Part shown: in pieces, positions 35,498-45,853 of the stretch
Position numbering within the stretch: the first letter of the stretch is position 1
Layout of the letters: each line of letters opens with the position of its first letter
Source of the DNA: an uncultured Aquimarina sp.
GTDB lineage: Bacteria > Bacteroidota > Bacteroidia > Flavobacteriales > Flavobacteriaceae
Assembly: GCA_947492105.1 (NCBI GenBank)
Contig: CANLMN010000014.1
Location: forward strand, 46,471 to 110,470
Reading direction: 5' to 3'
DNA length: 64,000 bases
Notes under the pieces: model-generated
What the model was told of the DNA's origin: nothing
Database searches by the model: none
Seen by the model: only the letters and a program-made list of their open reading frames with translations
Position numbers and translations under genes: made by a program

Positions 35498-36511
35498 TTA
35501 CTTGTCTTGATCATATCTAGACAGTGCTTGCTCCAATTTTTGTTGCATACGATCACGAAGTTTTTTAGGTTTCAGCACTTCAATAGAATTCCCAAATCCC
35601 AAAATCATCCGTTCCAGTTCAAAGTTGATTTGAACAAAAATATTGAAAATCACACCGTCATCTGTATGCTCGATCAACCGCTGTGAACGATGAAAGGGTT
35701 TTGTAATGATATAAGGTGCATTCTGTTTATCTACCCAAAACTGAATACGTTCTGCACGAGTATTAGCAACTGTGACACCAATCACATTTTTGTAATACGA
35801 ATCACCATCAAAGTTTTCATTCAAATAAGGAATGTTTGTATCAAAATCAATAGCTATGATTCTGTCCAAAGCAAAAGTCAAAATAGGTTTTTTGGGCGAC
35901 GTTTTACCCACCAAAAACCACCGATTATTGAACTCTTTGAGAATAAACGGATGTAAGATAATTTCTGAAGCTTTATGAGCCTTAAAAGATTGATAGGTGA
36001 TTTTTAATACAAGTTTTTTCAAGATAGCTTGATATAAAATATCTAAATGTTCTAGCCCCTTGAGTTTTTCATTTTTGTCCAAATGAATGATAGGTGCTTG
36101 ATGCGTTTTTTCGGTATATACTTTGTCCTCTAATCGCTGAATAATCCCACTCAATTCAGAAAACAGCGAAAAGTCTTTAAACTGTTTGAGCATTTCTAAT
36201 GTTTCAGACAATACATTCATATCATTTTCAGTGATGGGGATATCGGTGATAGAATATTCAGGATCCTCGTACTTATAATACTTACGATTATAAGTTACAA
36301 TAGGTGCATTGTAGCCTAATTTATCACTACGCATCATCTGGATGTCGAGCTGAACAGTTCGTTTGCTTACATTGATATCTCTTCCTTCGTATTCATGAAG
36401 CGTATCAGAACAAGCTTCGATGAGATTGTCCAAGGTCCATTGCCGGTTGTTGTTTTGTAGGCATTTGTCAATGGTTTTGTAGCGAATGAGTGCGTTTTTG
36501 TTTATGGCCAT
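35498..36511 (-). CDS. WYL-domain transcriptional regulator
   Basis: A 337-aa regulator with an N-terminal winged helix-turn-helix region (about 1-75: ALIRYKTIDKCLQNNNRQWT and INVSKRTVQLDIQMM), a central helical part, and a WYL domain (about 160-250: KLVLKITYQSFKA, HPFILKEFNNRWFLVGKTSP) followed by the WCX extension. WYL proteins sense nucleic acid or nucleotide ligands and often control stress or defence loci. It is divergent from the RlaP-RlaP-RtcB genes and is the obvious candidate for their regulator. A palindrome lies 43 bases before its ATG and again before rtcB. Confidence 0.9.
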   Translation of the reverse strand: MAINKNALIRYKTIDKCLQNNNRQWTLDNLIEACSDTLHEYEGRDINVSKRTVQLDIQMMRSDKLGYNAPIVTYNRKYYKYEDPEYSITDIPITENDMNVLSETLEMLKQFKDFSLFSELSGIIQRLEDKVYTEKTHQAPIIHLDKNEKLKGLEHLDILYQAILKKLVLKITYQSFKAHKASEIILHPFILKEFNNRWFLVGKTSPKKPILTFALDRIIAIDFDTNIPYLNENFDGDSYYKNVIGVTVANTRAERIQFWVDKQNAPYIITKPFHRSQRLIEHTDDGVIFNIFVQINFELERMILGFGNSIEVLKPKKLRDRMQQKLEQALSRYDQDK

Positions 36512-36550
36512 TTACCTGTTTTTTTATGTTAAAAATATTAAAAGAAATTA

Positions 36551-36571
36551 ACCACGCAAAACAATTGCGTA
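36551..36571. promoter_or_regulatory. Candidate operator, copy 1 (ACGCA-N7-TGCGT)
   Basis: A palindrome with arms at 36554-36558 and 36566-36570, 43 bases upstream of the WYL gene. The 21-base stretch around it matches the one at 38622-38642 at 17 positions, and all four differences are transitions. Its two positions flank the genes of the RNA-repair island, so binding by the WYL regulator is the simplest guess. Confidence 0.5.
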
Positions 36572-36649
36572 ATAGGGATGCAATTTTGTGCTGTAATCAA
36601 TAAGAAACAATTCCATGGCATTCAGTGATTGGATGATGTTATTGGTAAC

Positions 36650-36805
36650 TCGCCTGATAACGGATGGACTTTGCAGAAGCACAAAAATAGTCCGGAATCA
36701 AGGAAGGAAACGTATTTAGAATAAATACGTTCGCCAAAAGCAAAAGGCTCAGTTCGCAATGCGAAACATTCATGATCTTTTAATAACTGTAAAATCATGA
36801 GTAAT
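36650..36805 (+). promoter_or_regulatory. Hairpin-rich leader of the first rlaP gene
   Basis: Four consecutive stems on the plus strand: GGACT / AGTCC (36666-36670, 36689-36693), a perfect 9-pair AACGTATTT / AAATACGTT (36709-36731), TTCGC / GCGAA (36753-36765), and TCATGAT / ATCATGA (36770-36776, 36794-36800). This is dense for an AT-rich intergenic region. It may be a structured 5' leader or a small RNA that serves as substrate or signal for the repair proteins; neither is proved. Confidence 0.45.
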
Positions 36806-36833
36806 CTGAGAAGAGAGATAAAAATTAAGAAAA

Positions 36834-37568
36834 ATGAAAACAAAACTCAAAAACATAGAAGAAGAACGTAACGTGAAAATAGTATATGCCTGTGAATCGG
36901 GTAGTAGGGCTTGGGGATTTGCTTCTCCTGATAGCGATTATGACGTCCGATTTTTATATACACATCCCATAGAGTGGTATCTCGCTGTTGCAGAAAAACG
37001 AGATACGATCACTATCATGGATGGGGATTTTGACGCCGTAGGTTGGGAACTCCGTAAAAGCCTACGGTTATTGAAAAAGTCAAATGTTCCCGCATTAGAG
37101 CATTTGTTTTCTCCGATAATGTATATGGGATCAGCTACTATACTGACAGAGATGAGGAGAATAGCTGTAGATTGCTTCTCTCCTATCGCTAGCATGTTTC
37201 ATTACCTAAGTATGTCCAAAAAATATGAAGAAAAACTGGCGGGTGAGCAACTAAAATTGAAAAGCCTGTTTTATGCATTGCGCACTGGTTTGGCTGGTAA
37301 ATGGATTTTGGAACACCAAACTATGCCTCCAGTAGTATTTAATGAAATGTTAGCTCTAGTCTCCGAAGATATAGCAGATGAAATACGAGAATTAATGGCA
37401 ATAAAGGCCCGAGAAGGGGAAAGTTATTTACATAATCGTAATGATAGTATCGTACGGTTTGTTTCAGCTACCATTGCAGCAAATGAGGAGTATGCCAAAT
37501 CATTACCTTCCGGAAAACCTGATAGTGAACGAATAGATCATTTTCTATATAAAATAATAACAAGATGA
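36834..37568 (+). CDS. RlaP-type nucleotidyltransferase 1 (RNA repair)
   Basis: A 244-aa polymerase-beta-fold nucleotidyltransferase. The active-site helix and strand read ESGSRAWGFASPDSDYDVRF (21-40): Gly23-Ser24 and the metal-binding Asp35 and Asp37. Downstream helices contain LRKSLRLLKKSNVPALEHLF and a conserved basic KSLFYALR near residue 142, as in the RlaP (PF10127) family. RlaP proteins are linked to RtcB RNA ligases in bacterial RNA-repair islands, where they are thought to add nucleotides to damaged ends. The stop overlaps the start of the second copy by 4 bases (ATGA). Confidence 0.88.
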   Translation: MKTKLKNIEEERNVKIVYACESGSRAWGFASPDSDYDVRFLYTHPIEWYLAVAEKRDTITIMDGDFDAVGWELRKSLRLLKKSNVPALEHLFSPIMYMGSATILTEMRRIAVDCFSPIASMFHYLSMSKKYEEKLAGEQLKLKSLFYALRTGLAGKWILEHQTMPPVVFNEMLALVSEDIADEIRELMAIKAREGESYLHNRNDSIVRFVSATIAANEEYAKSLPSGKPDSERIDHFLYKIITR

Positions 37569-38635
37569 AAACGATAGCAGCATTAAAAGCATCAGGAGCC
37601 ATCATTTTTGAGTGTATTAGTGGCAGTCGTGCGTATGGATTGGCTACCGCTTCATCAGATACTGATATTCGTGGTGTTTTTGTAGTACCCAAAACAGACT
37701 TTTATTCGTTAGGGTATGTTGATCAGATCAGCAATGAAACGAATGATATTGTCTATTATGAGCTTAGAAAGTTTATAGAATTATTGGCCAAAAACAATCC
37801 AAATATATTGGAATTACTGAACGTTCCTGAGGAATGTATCCTGAAAAAAGATCCGATTTTTGAGCAAATTAAAGTGGAGTACTTTTTGTCTAAATTGTGC
37901 AAAGACACCTTTGCCAACTATGCTTATACCCAAATCAAAAAAGCGAGAGGGCTCAACAAAAAGATCGTAAATCCTGTAGAAAAAGATAGAAAATCGGTCA
38001 TAGATTTTTGCTTTGTCAGAACAGAAAAGCAGTCGTTGCCGTTCAAAAAGTTTTTGGAAATCAAAAATATGGAGGCGGACCATTGCGGACTGGTAAAGAT
38101 CGCATACATGAAGGACTGTTACAATTTATTTTATGGAAACGATAAAGGGTATCAAGGCGTGGCAAGAGCAGATGCAAATGCAGTATGTTTGAGTTCTGTC
38201 CCAAAAGAGGAAATACCTATAGCAGTATTATATTTTAATGTAGATGGATATTCCTCTTATTGCAAAAAGTATAAGGAGTATTGGACCTGGGTCGAAAAAC
38301 GAAATGATGCACGATACAAAAACAACCTTGCCCATGGTAAAAATTATGACACCAAAAACATGATGCATACGTTTCGGTTGTTACATATGGCCAAGGAAAT
38401 TGCGGAACTAGGTATTATAAACGTAAAAAGACCAGATCGAGACCTGTTATTGGGAATCAAAAATGGGGATTTTGAGTATGATGATCTTTTAGAAAAAGCA
38501 GAAGTGCTAAAAGAAAGTTTGGAGCAGATATATGATGATTCCAAATTAATGAATCGTATTGATTTGGAAGTTGTTAATACGTTGTTGGTTAAGGTTAGAG
38601 AAGAATTTTATAAAAAAAATAACTACGCAAAATGA
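37565..38635 (+). CDS. RlaP-type nucleotidyltransferase 2 (RNA repair)
   Basis: A 356-aa relative of the preceding gene with the active site CISGSRAYGLATASSDTDIR (17-36): Gly20-Ser21, Asp32 and Asp34. It is about 110 residues longer, with an extra central and C-terminal helical region (KSVIDFCFVRTEKQ, NNLAHGKNYDTKNMMHTFRL). Two different RlaP paralogues in one operon suggest that they act on different ends or substrates, or as a heterodimer. Translationally coupled to copy 1. Its stop codon lies inside the loop of the second candidate operator. Confidence 0.88.
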   Translation: MKTIAALKASGAIIFECISGSRAYGLATASSDTDIRGVFVVPKTDFYSLGYVDQISNETNDIVYYELRKFIELLAKNNPNILELLNVPEECILKKDPIFEQIKVEYFLSKLCKDTFANYAYTQIKKARGLNKKIVNPVEKDRKSVIDFCFVRTEKQSLPFKKFLEIKNMEADHCGLVKIAYMKDCYNLFYGNDKGYQGVARADANAVCLSSVPKEEIPIAVLYFNVDGYSSYCKKYKEYWTWVEKRNDARYKNNLAHGKNYDTKNMMHTFRLLHMAKEIAELGIINVKRPDRDLLLGIKNGDFEYDDLLEKAEVLKESLEQIYDDSKLMNRIDLEVVNTLLVKVREEFYKKNNYAK

Positions 38636-38642
38636 CTGCGTA
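38622..38642. promoter_or_regulatory. Candidate operator, copy 2 (ACGCA-N7-TGCGT)
   Basis: Palindrome with arms at 38625-38629 and 38637-38641, extended to CTACGCA / TGCGTAG; 108 bases upstream of rtcB and overlapping the end of the second rlaP gene. As RNA it would form a 7-pair hairpin with the TGA stop in its loop. Confidence 0.5.
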
Positions 38643-38686
38643 GATGTATAAGATATTTGTATCAGAATCATAAAGAAGTCTAATAA

Positions 38687-40141
<1,455 letters not shown>

Positions 40142-40143
40142 TG

Positions 40144-40312
40144 ATACTATTTGTTGTTTGAATTTACCGGAAAGAAAAATTAAGATTTTTTTGTTTCAGC
40201 TTCAGCAGAAACATCAAGCATAGCCGTAGTTATGGTTTATTTTTAAGCTGAAGCTGAAGCTGAGGCGAAAAAAGAAAATTTTATCCCAGTAAATTCAAAG
40301 GATAAATGGTAT
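40144..40312 (+). repeat. Repeat family A, copy 2 (full length)
   Basis: A 169-base element with imperfect inverted ends of about 26 bases (ATACTATTTGTTGTTTGAAT at the left; GTAAATTCAAAGGATAAATG at the right). An inner inverted repeat is built on CAGCTTCAGC / GCTGAAGCTG. The core ATAGCCGTAGTTATGG is shared with families B and C. It lies directly behind rtcB and could form a 3' hairpin of its transcript. Confidence 0.8.
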
Positions 40313-40421
40313 TAGGTAATTTTACAAAGGAGACCGATCTTATTGCGCATGATCATGATTTGTCTCAACGTATTATTTCAAAATTTGGACTACTTAGTAA
40401 AGCTGTTTCCAAATCAAAATA

Positions 40422-40476
40422 TAGGTAGAAAAAGAACAAGTTGATATACGACATTTTATAGCTAATTTCGTTTTAG
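40422..40476 (+). repeat. Repeat family C, copy 3 (right-end fragment)
   Basis: Contains AGGTAGAAAAAGAACAAG, TTGATATACGACATTTTATA and GCTAATTTCG, matching the right end of family C at 48244. Confidence 0.6.
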
Positions 40477-40489
40477 ATATGTTCATGAG

Positions 40490-40572
40490 CTATCGAGTGT
40501 TTCAATTTTATAGCTCAAATCAGTAAAAAATAGTTCAATTATTTTGACCTACAATTACATTTTAACTGGTAT
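40490..40572 (-). repeat. Repeat family B, copy 3 (half, inverted)
   Basis: TCAATTTTATAGCTCAAAT, AGTAAAAAATAGTTCAATTA and ACATTTTAACTGGTAT match the inverted left half of family B. Together with A2 and C3 it fills nearly the whole gap between rtcB and the TonB receptor. Confidence 0.65.
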
Positions 40573-40658
40573 TACTTAAGAATAGAAAATTTGAAGATTC
40601 GAATTCGATTTCTTCTAGCGAATAATTTCTTTTTTGGCAAAATCAATGAATCAGCGTA

Positions 40659-43202
40659 TTAAAACGCTATTTTGAGAAAAATATTTGGTGTAATGTCCAA
40701 AGCTCGTTCCAACTCTTTTTGTGGTAAATCCTGTGCATTCCGTTTGTAATACTCTTTGAGAATATTCTCTTTATTTAAAAAATTCCAGACAGAAAATCCA
40801 GAGTGTATTTTGACCCCTTTTCTCAATAAAAAGGCATAAGTAGCAGAAATGTCATAACGTAAGTAATTGGTGATTCTACTAGAATGAGCGGGCCTAAACT
40901 TAATTTCATCAGTGATTATTGCATTTTCAGATAATGGTCTGGTGGTGGGTAATGCCGATCTCCAATTAAGTCCTAGTGCTATGTTGAATGACTTCTTGGT
41001 ATATGACGTACCTAGTGTGACAGCATGCCGAATATCTATGGTATTAGGAAAATTAGTGTCTAATAGATTCTCGAAGATATAGTTGTTTTTTGCCCACATA
41101 TAATTACTCCAGACTCGAAAATTACGAATACTCTTGTTAATTAATACATCGATTCCATAGGTTGTATAGCTTCCTAATTCATTTATGGTGCTATATTGGT
41201 TTAAAAAACCTTGACTTTTGGTCGTTATTCCTTTAACGTTTTTGTAGTATCCTTCCGTACTTAATAGCCAACCTTTTTTGTCATAATGCAAACTAAGAGA
41301 AACTTGTTTTGATTTCAAAATCGGGATGTCATTATCATTAGATAACACCCATCGTCGTTTCTCGATACCCAAAAAATCTGTTTGGAAATTAATATTATGT
41401 GAGGTATGTTGGTTTTTGAATTCTCCAGACAATTCCAATTTCCAATGTTCTAGAAGTTTTTGATAGAAACTCCATCTGGGCTCTAATATGTGTTTGTTAA
41501 ATTTTTCATTGTAATTATATCGTATCCCTGTCGTAAAGATTGTTTTTTTCGAATTAGATTCGTAATGTAAACTGGAAAAAAGCGCATGTATTCGAACTAC
41601 TTCAGTACGTCTCTCTTTGAAGAGTTGTTCCCCTAATTCATTGTTATTAGAAAGACCAGTTTCTGTCCATTGGTACCCGCTATTCCAAGAGAAAACAGAA
41701 TTTATATCGTAGCTTGTTTTTGCTTTTATGCTAGTCTCTGCAATTTTATTTTCTTGAACAAATTGTAATTCATCTAAGATGTTTACATTGACCGATTTTA
41801 ACAGATAATTCGTGTCATAGATAGAAAAAATAGTACGTAATTTAGTATTCCATTTTCTTTTATAAAACAAACCCGCAGCGATACTGTTTTGCGACAAAGT
41901 ACTCTTTTTAGAGATGTCAATGGTTTTAATATTTGCAGTTTCTGTGAAATTTAATGAATTATTGATATGGATGAAATTAACTCTTATTCGATCATTTTTT
42001 GAAATGTCCAACAGCCACCTCAGGCTGGTGTCATAAAAATCAAATTGTATGTCAGAATTCGTTACTGCATCATCATTGTTTGCTATTTCCGTATTCTGCA
42101 ATGTTCTTTTAAAATACTGAGAATAGGTTTTGGTTGTTACAAACTCATTGATGGATTTTCTTCCAGATATTTGTAGGGACGAGTTTTTGCCAAGAGGAAT
42201 GTCCAAAAAACTTGATGTATTGATTTGATCAATACTCCAACTGCCAGAAAATTTGGAGTTTACTTGATTATCGGTCTGCATCAAAATGGTTCCAGAGATT
42301 CCATCAGAATATTCAGCCTTTGTCCCGTTTTTGATTACGCCAACAGTTTGGGTACTATTGGGATCAAATACAGAAATTAATCCAAAAAAATGACCGGATT
42401 GATACATTTTGATTCCATCCCAAAGAATAAGATTTTGATCATGGGTACCGCCTCGGATATTAATATCAGAGACTCTTTCGTTGACACTTTGTACTCCAGG
42501 TAGTGCTTGTACTGTTTTCAAGACATCAGTTTCGGTGAGACCGGGTAGGATAGCGAATTTTTTTAGGTCTATTAAGAAATTACCATCATAAGTTTTATCA
42601 ATACCAACTGTCAGATAATTTTTTAGCACTATCTCAGGTAAGAGCTCAATGGAAGGACTCAAATATAAGGTTTTGCAGGTGCTATCGAATGTATGAGATG
42701 GTTTATAAGTAATTTCAAAACCGGCGGATTGAATAGTAATAATTTCTCTTTCTTCATCTATTACTAATTCAAAATACCCATCTTCGTTGGTAGTAACGGT
42801 TTGGTTTTTAGCTTTGATGAGGCAGTCTTTTATTGGGAACTTATCTTCATTGTTCTTGATATAACCACAGATACGGGTTCTGTTTTTGGGTTTAATGGAT
42901 ACAAAATTGGTGTCAATTTTGGTAAATACAAGTCCTGTTTCTTTTTCGAGATATATGAGGATTTCTTCAAAAGAGATTGTATTTGGTGGGGAGTACAGTA
43001 TTTTGTTTGATACAACATCATCTGCATAGGTAAAGGTGTAGGGGAATTGATTTTGAATCTTTTCGAGAATGGTTATGAGTGACACCCTACCTTTGGTTGT
43101 TTGCGCATGAGTCCATCCAAAAAAGAGTAAAAAACTATAGAAACACCACAGTTTTTTACTCTTTGGAATGATTATAAAACATTGTAATATGATTCTTGCC
43201 AT
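40659..43202 (-). CDS. TonB-dependent outer-membrane receptor with STN domain (FecA-like transducer)
   Basis: An 847-aa receptor: signal peptide ending FGWTHAQ (about 33), a secretin/TonB N-terminal (STN) signalling domain (about 40-100, FTYADDVVSNKILYSPPNTI), a carboxypeptidase-like beta sandwich (about 108-180), the plug (LPGLTETDVLKTVQALPGVQ and VSDINIRGGTHDQNLILWDG), and a long barrel. The STN domain contacts the FecR protein in the periplasm, so binding of the substrate outside can be signalled to the sigma factor. No SusD partner follows; the ligand is unknown. The ATG at 43202 overlaps fecR by 47 bases. Confidence 0.92.
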   Translation of the reverse strand: MARIILQCFIIIPKSKKLWCFYSFLLFFGWTHAQTTKGRVSLITILEKIQNQFPYTFTYADDVVSNKILYSPPNTISFEEILIYLEKETGLVFTKIDTNFVSIKPKNRTRICGYIKNNEDKFPIKDCLIKAKNQTVTTNEDGYFELVIDEEREIITIQSAGFEITYKPSHTFDSTCKTLYLSPSIELLPEIVLKNYLTVGIDKTYDGNFLIDLKKFAILPGLTETDVLKTVQALPGVQSVNERVSDINIRGGTHDQNLILWDGIKMYQSGHFFGLISVFDPNSTQTVGVIKNGTKAEYSDGISGTILMQTDNQVNSKFSGSWSIDQINTSSFLDIPLGKNSSLQISGRKSINEFVTTKTYSQYFKRTLQNTEIANNDDAVTNSDIQFDFYDTSLRWLLDISKNDRIRVNFIHINNSLNFTETANIKTIDISKKSTLSQNSIAAGLFYKRKWNTKLRTIFSIYDTNYLLKSVNVNILDELQFVQENKIAETSIKAKTSYDINSVFSWNSGYQWTETGLSNNNELGEQLFKERRTEVVRIHALFSSLHYESNSKKTIFTTGIRYNYNEKFNKHILEPRWSFYQKLLEHWKLELSGEFKNQHTSHNINFQTDFLGIEKRRWVLSNDNDIPILKSKQVSLSLHYDKKGWLLSTEGYYKNVKGITTKSQGFLNQYSTINELGSYTTYGIDVLINKSIRNFRVWSNYMWAKNNYIFENLLDTNFPNTIDIRHAVTLGTSYTKKSFNIALGLNWRSALPTTRPLSENAIITDEIKFRPAHSSRITNYLRYDISATYAFLLRKGVKIHSGFSVWNFLNKENILKEYYKRNAQDLPQKELERALDITPNIFLKIAF

Positions 43203-44076
43203 CAATGTGATAGGATATATCTAAAGGTGAAGTTATAGCTTTCAAAGCATCATTCAAATTGTCGTGTCCAAATCCTCCTGTAAAAAGTCGATTTGTATCA
43301 ATGTTATCCAAAGAAATAACCACGTTATACTGTCGTTCAAATTCGCTGATTACCATAGCGAAGGGAACGCTTTTGAAAGTTGTTATGTTGTCCATCCATT
43401 CTGGAGTAGCACGGGTTATAGTAGTAGATTCTTGCTTTCCTGCGATTAGCCTATAAGAGTCTCCAGGGTGTAGCTTTTTTTTTGTTTCACCAACTTTTAC
43501 CCGAACAACCCCTTCAAAACATTGCACTTCGAAATAGTGTTTTCTGCTTTTTACATTGAATTTTGTACCTAAAACTTGTACAACACCACCATCCGTGATC
43601 ACATCAAAAGTTGCTCCTTTTGCGACTTCAAAAAAAGCCTCTCCTGTTAGTTGAAGTTCTCTGTTTTTTGCCCAATTCCTTTTGTTAAAAACAATTTTAG
43701 AGGCAACATTAAGACCAACATGAGAATTATCCGGAAGTGTAATACTTGTCTTATTACTTGCTAAGGTTTGCACCGTAGTATCCTGATTTATCCAAAAAAA
43801 TGTAGCAATACCAAAAAGTATAGCAATACTAGCTGCTATTCTAAAGACTAAAGAGGTACGAAGCTTTTTGGGCTTTTTTGAAACACCGTGAGTTTGTACA
43901 CGGTCATAGAAAGTGTCAATGCTAGCCGGTTCCTTTAATTTGGAGGCCTTGAAGTGTTGAGCACCTTCTAAGATTTTTTTATGTAACTCGTAATCGTTTA
44001 ACTTCTCAAAGACTTCTCTTTCTGCTGGAGTTAAATCATCATTAAGCCATTTTTTTATTAAATATTCTCGATCCAT
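43156..44076 (-). CDS. FecR-family anti-sigma factor
   Basis: A 306-aa single-pass inner-membrane protein: cytoplasmic sigma-binding N-terminus (LNDDLTPAEREVFEKLNDYE), a membrane helix (about 83-100, SLVFRIAASIAILFGIATFF), a FecR domain (SITLPDNSHVGLNVASKIVF, GEAFFEVAKG, VQVLGTKFNVKSR) and a C-terminal DUF4974 domain that meets the receptor STN domain. It transmits the receptor signal to the ECF sigma factor. It is encoded between the sigma factor and receptor genes in the usual order and overlaps the receptor start by 47 bases. Confidence 0.93.
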   Translation of the reverse strand: MDREYLIKKWLNDDLTPAEREVFEKLNDYELHKKILEGAQHFKASKLKEPASIDTFYDRVQTHGVSKKPKKLRTSLVFRIAASIAILFGIATFFWINQDTTVQTLASNKTSITLPDNSHVGLNVASKIVFNKRNWAKNRELQLTGEAFFEVAKGATFDVITDGGVVQVLGTKFNVKSRKHYFEVQCFEGVVRVKVGETKKKLHPGDSYRLIAGKQESTTITRATPEWMDNITTFKSVPFAMVISEFERQYNVVISLDNIDTNRLFTGGFGHDNLNDALKAITSPLDISYHIDGKNHITMFYNHSKE

Positions 44077-44135
44077 CTTTGTTGTATTTGAGGGACTTCC
44101 TTTATAAGTATAACAACTTGATAAGCTATTTTCCT

Positions 44136-44654
44136 TTACTTAAACCCTTCTAATTCATTTTTTAGAATACTATAAGCCTTATAAATTCTATTCTCTACTG
44201 CCTTTTTGGTGATTCCTAAAATCTCAGCAATCTCAGTATGTTTTTTGCCTTCGACCTTATTCATTAGAAAAGATACGCGTTGATCTTCGGTCAATCGTTC
44301 CAGAGCTTTTTGGTAATTTTCAAAAAATTGTTCATGTTCTAGCAAAAATTCTGGCGACTCATTAGTATACTCTTTGGGCTTTATTTGTTGATGCCTTAGA
44401 ACTACATTATGATGCTTAATTTCATTGCGCATCATATTTGTTGCAACAGTATAGACATAGGATTTTGCTTTTTCTGGAGAAATATCTTTACAATTCGTTA
44501 ATAATTTGATAAAAGCATCTTGCATTTTGTCATTTGGACCCAATGTCTCTCCATATTTATAATGTAAAAAAGCATACAGATCCGCAGAATACTTATTGTA
44601 TAATACAGAAAAGACAGACTCTTCGCAGACATTTTTATGTAATTTTTTAGGCAT
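44136..44654 (-). CDS. ECF-type RNA polymerase sigma factor
   Basis: A 172-aa sigma factor with region 2 (YADLYAFLHYKYGET to AFIKLLTNCKDISPEKAKSY, DNA melting and core binding) and region 4 (LTEDQRVSFLMNKVEGKKHT followed by EIAEILGITKKAVENRIYKA, the -35-reading helix-turn-helix). It is of the FecI-like type found with FecR and TonB receptors. The ATG at 44652-44654 is chosen over a TTG three codons upstream. It is divergent from the lipoprotein genes at 44755, which share its 100-base upstream region and may be its targets. Confidence 0.92.
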   Translation of the reverse strand: MPKKLHKNVCEESVFSVLYNKYSADLYAFLHYKYGETLGPNDKMQDAFIKLLTNCKDISPEKAKSYVYTVATNMMRNEIKHHNVVLRHQQIKPKEYTNESPEFLLEHEQFFENYQKALERLTEDQRVSFLMNKVEGKKHTEIAEILGITKKAVENRIYKAYSILKNELEGFK

Positions 44655-44754
44655 AAAATTCAACTAAAATTAAGTAAATCTAAATAAAACATAGAAAAAG
44701 AAAAGGATTTTTTAAAAGTTAGTTGTTTTACTAATATAGACCAAACCAAAACAT

Positions 44755-45813
44755 ATGAAAATAACTAGCAACCCCGTAAAGATTTTTATTTTTCTTTTCT
44801 GTACGATTAATTTGATTTCATGCAGAAAAGAAAATGAAGAATTTACAGAGACTAAAGATGAAGAAACCTTAAAAGTAAACTCGAAATTATCAAACCTTTT
44901 ACTCAAAACAACTTTAAATGATGGTTCCAAAGACAACATCTTGGACAATACAAGCTGTTTTAGCATTTCGTTACCCGTCACAATTAACCTAAATGAAATG
45001 AGGTTAACCATTAATTCAGAAGACGATTTCTCTATTATAGAAGATTCCTTTAATGAATTTGATGACGATAATGATAGTCTTGAGTTTGTGTATCCAATCG
45101 CTATCATTAATAGCAATCATGAAGAAATAGCGATTGTAAATAATAAGGAATTAAAAAAGAAGATAAAAGAATGTAGGAAAAGTGATCCAGAAAGCGGGGA
45201 TGAGGATATTGAGTGTATAGATTTCAAATATCCCATAGCAGTATCGGTTTTTGACGCTGATCGGGAACTTATCAAAATTATTACATTAAGTAATGATAAG
45301 AACTTATTTAATTTCATAAAACGCCTAGATCAATATGATCGAGCCAACATCGTTTTTCCTGTAACTGTTCAGCTTTATGACAATTCGGAAGTAGTCATAA
45401 ACACCGCTGATGAGTTAGAGAATATCTTGAAAAATGTAGCAGATGAATGTGAAGATGAAAACGACTTGGATCGAGAAGATTTTATCTCAATACTAACCGG
45501 TAGTACCTGGTCGATTCAAAAATTCAAAGACGATGAAAGCAATGAAACCGAAGAGTTTACTTCTTTTACATATGATTTCAAGGAAAATGAGGTCATTGTG
45601 GCTTCTACAAAAAATGAAGAAATTACAGGAAGCTGGACTGTTGTTACAAGAGTAGATGGAGGACTGTATTTGATTATAAATTTTGCAGATAAAACTCCTT
45701 TAAACAAGCTCAATAAAAAATGGATTTTGAAAAGTGCAAAAAACAAAAAGATCAAGCTTGAAAGTCTTGTTGATAACGAAAAAAGTAAAGATGAATTATT
45801 CTTTCGACAATAA
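44755..45813 (+). CDS. Acidic lipoprotein of unknown function
   Basis: A 352-aa lipoprotein with signal peptide and lipobox LISCRKEN (Cys about 23). Two or three repeats of a beta motif are visible, each with a FPVT/YPIA-type strand: CFSISLPVTINLNEMRLTIN, EFVYPIAIINSNHEEIAIVN, DFKYPIAVSVFDADRELIKI, IVFPVTVQLYDNSEVVINTA. The C-terminal domain (about 255-350, LTGSTWSIQKFKDDESN, TYDFKENEVIVAS, GSWTV) resembles lipocalin-like flavobacterial domains. It is strongly acidic. Divergent from the ECF sigma gene, so it may belong to that regulon. Confidence 0.78.
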   Translation: MKITSNPVKIFIFLFCTINLISCRKENEEFTETKDEETLKVNSKLSNLLLKTTLNDGSKDNILDNTSCFSISLPVTINLNEMRLTINSEDDFSIIEDSFNEFDDDNDSLEFVYPIAIINSNHEEIAIVNNKELKKKIKECRKSDPESGDEDIECIDFKYPIAVSVFDADRELIKIITLSNDKNLFNFIKRLDQYDRANIVFPVTVQLYDNSEVVINTADELENILKNVADECEDENDLDREDFISILTGSTWSIQKFKDDESNETEEFTSFTYDFKENEVIVASTKNEEITGSWTVVTRVDGGLYLIINFADKTPLNKLNKKWILKSAKNKKIKLESLVDNEKSKDELFFRQ

Positions 45814-45853
45814 AAATAACCAACCAAAAACAATTAAACACCCCCGTAACATT

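Noticed and set aside
35471-35686. 71-codon plus-strand frame opposite the WYL gene
   Set aside because: Complete antisense overlap with a well supported regulator; shadow frame.
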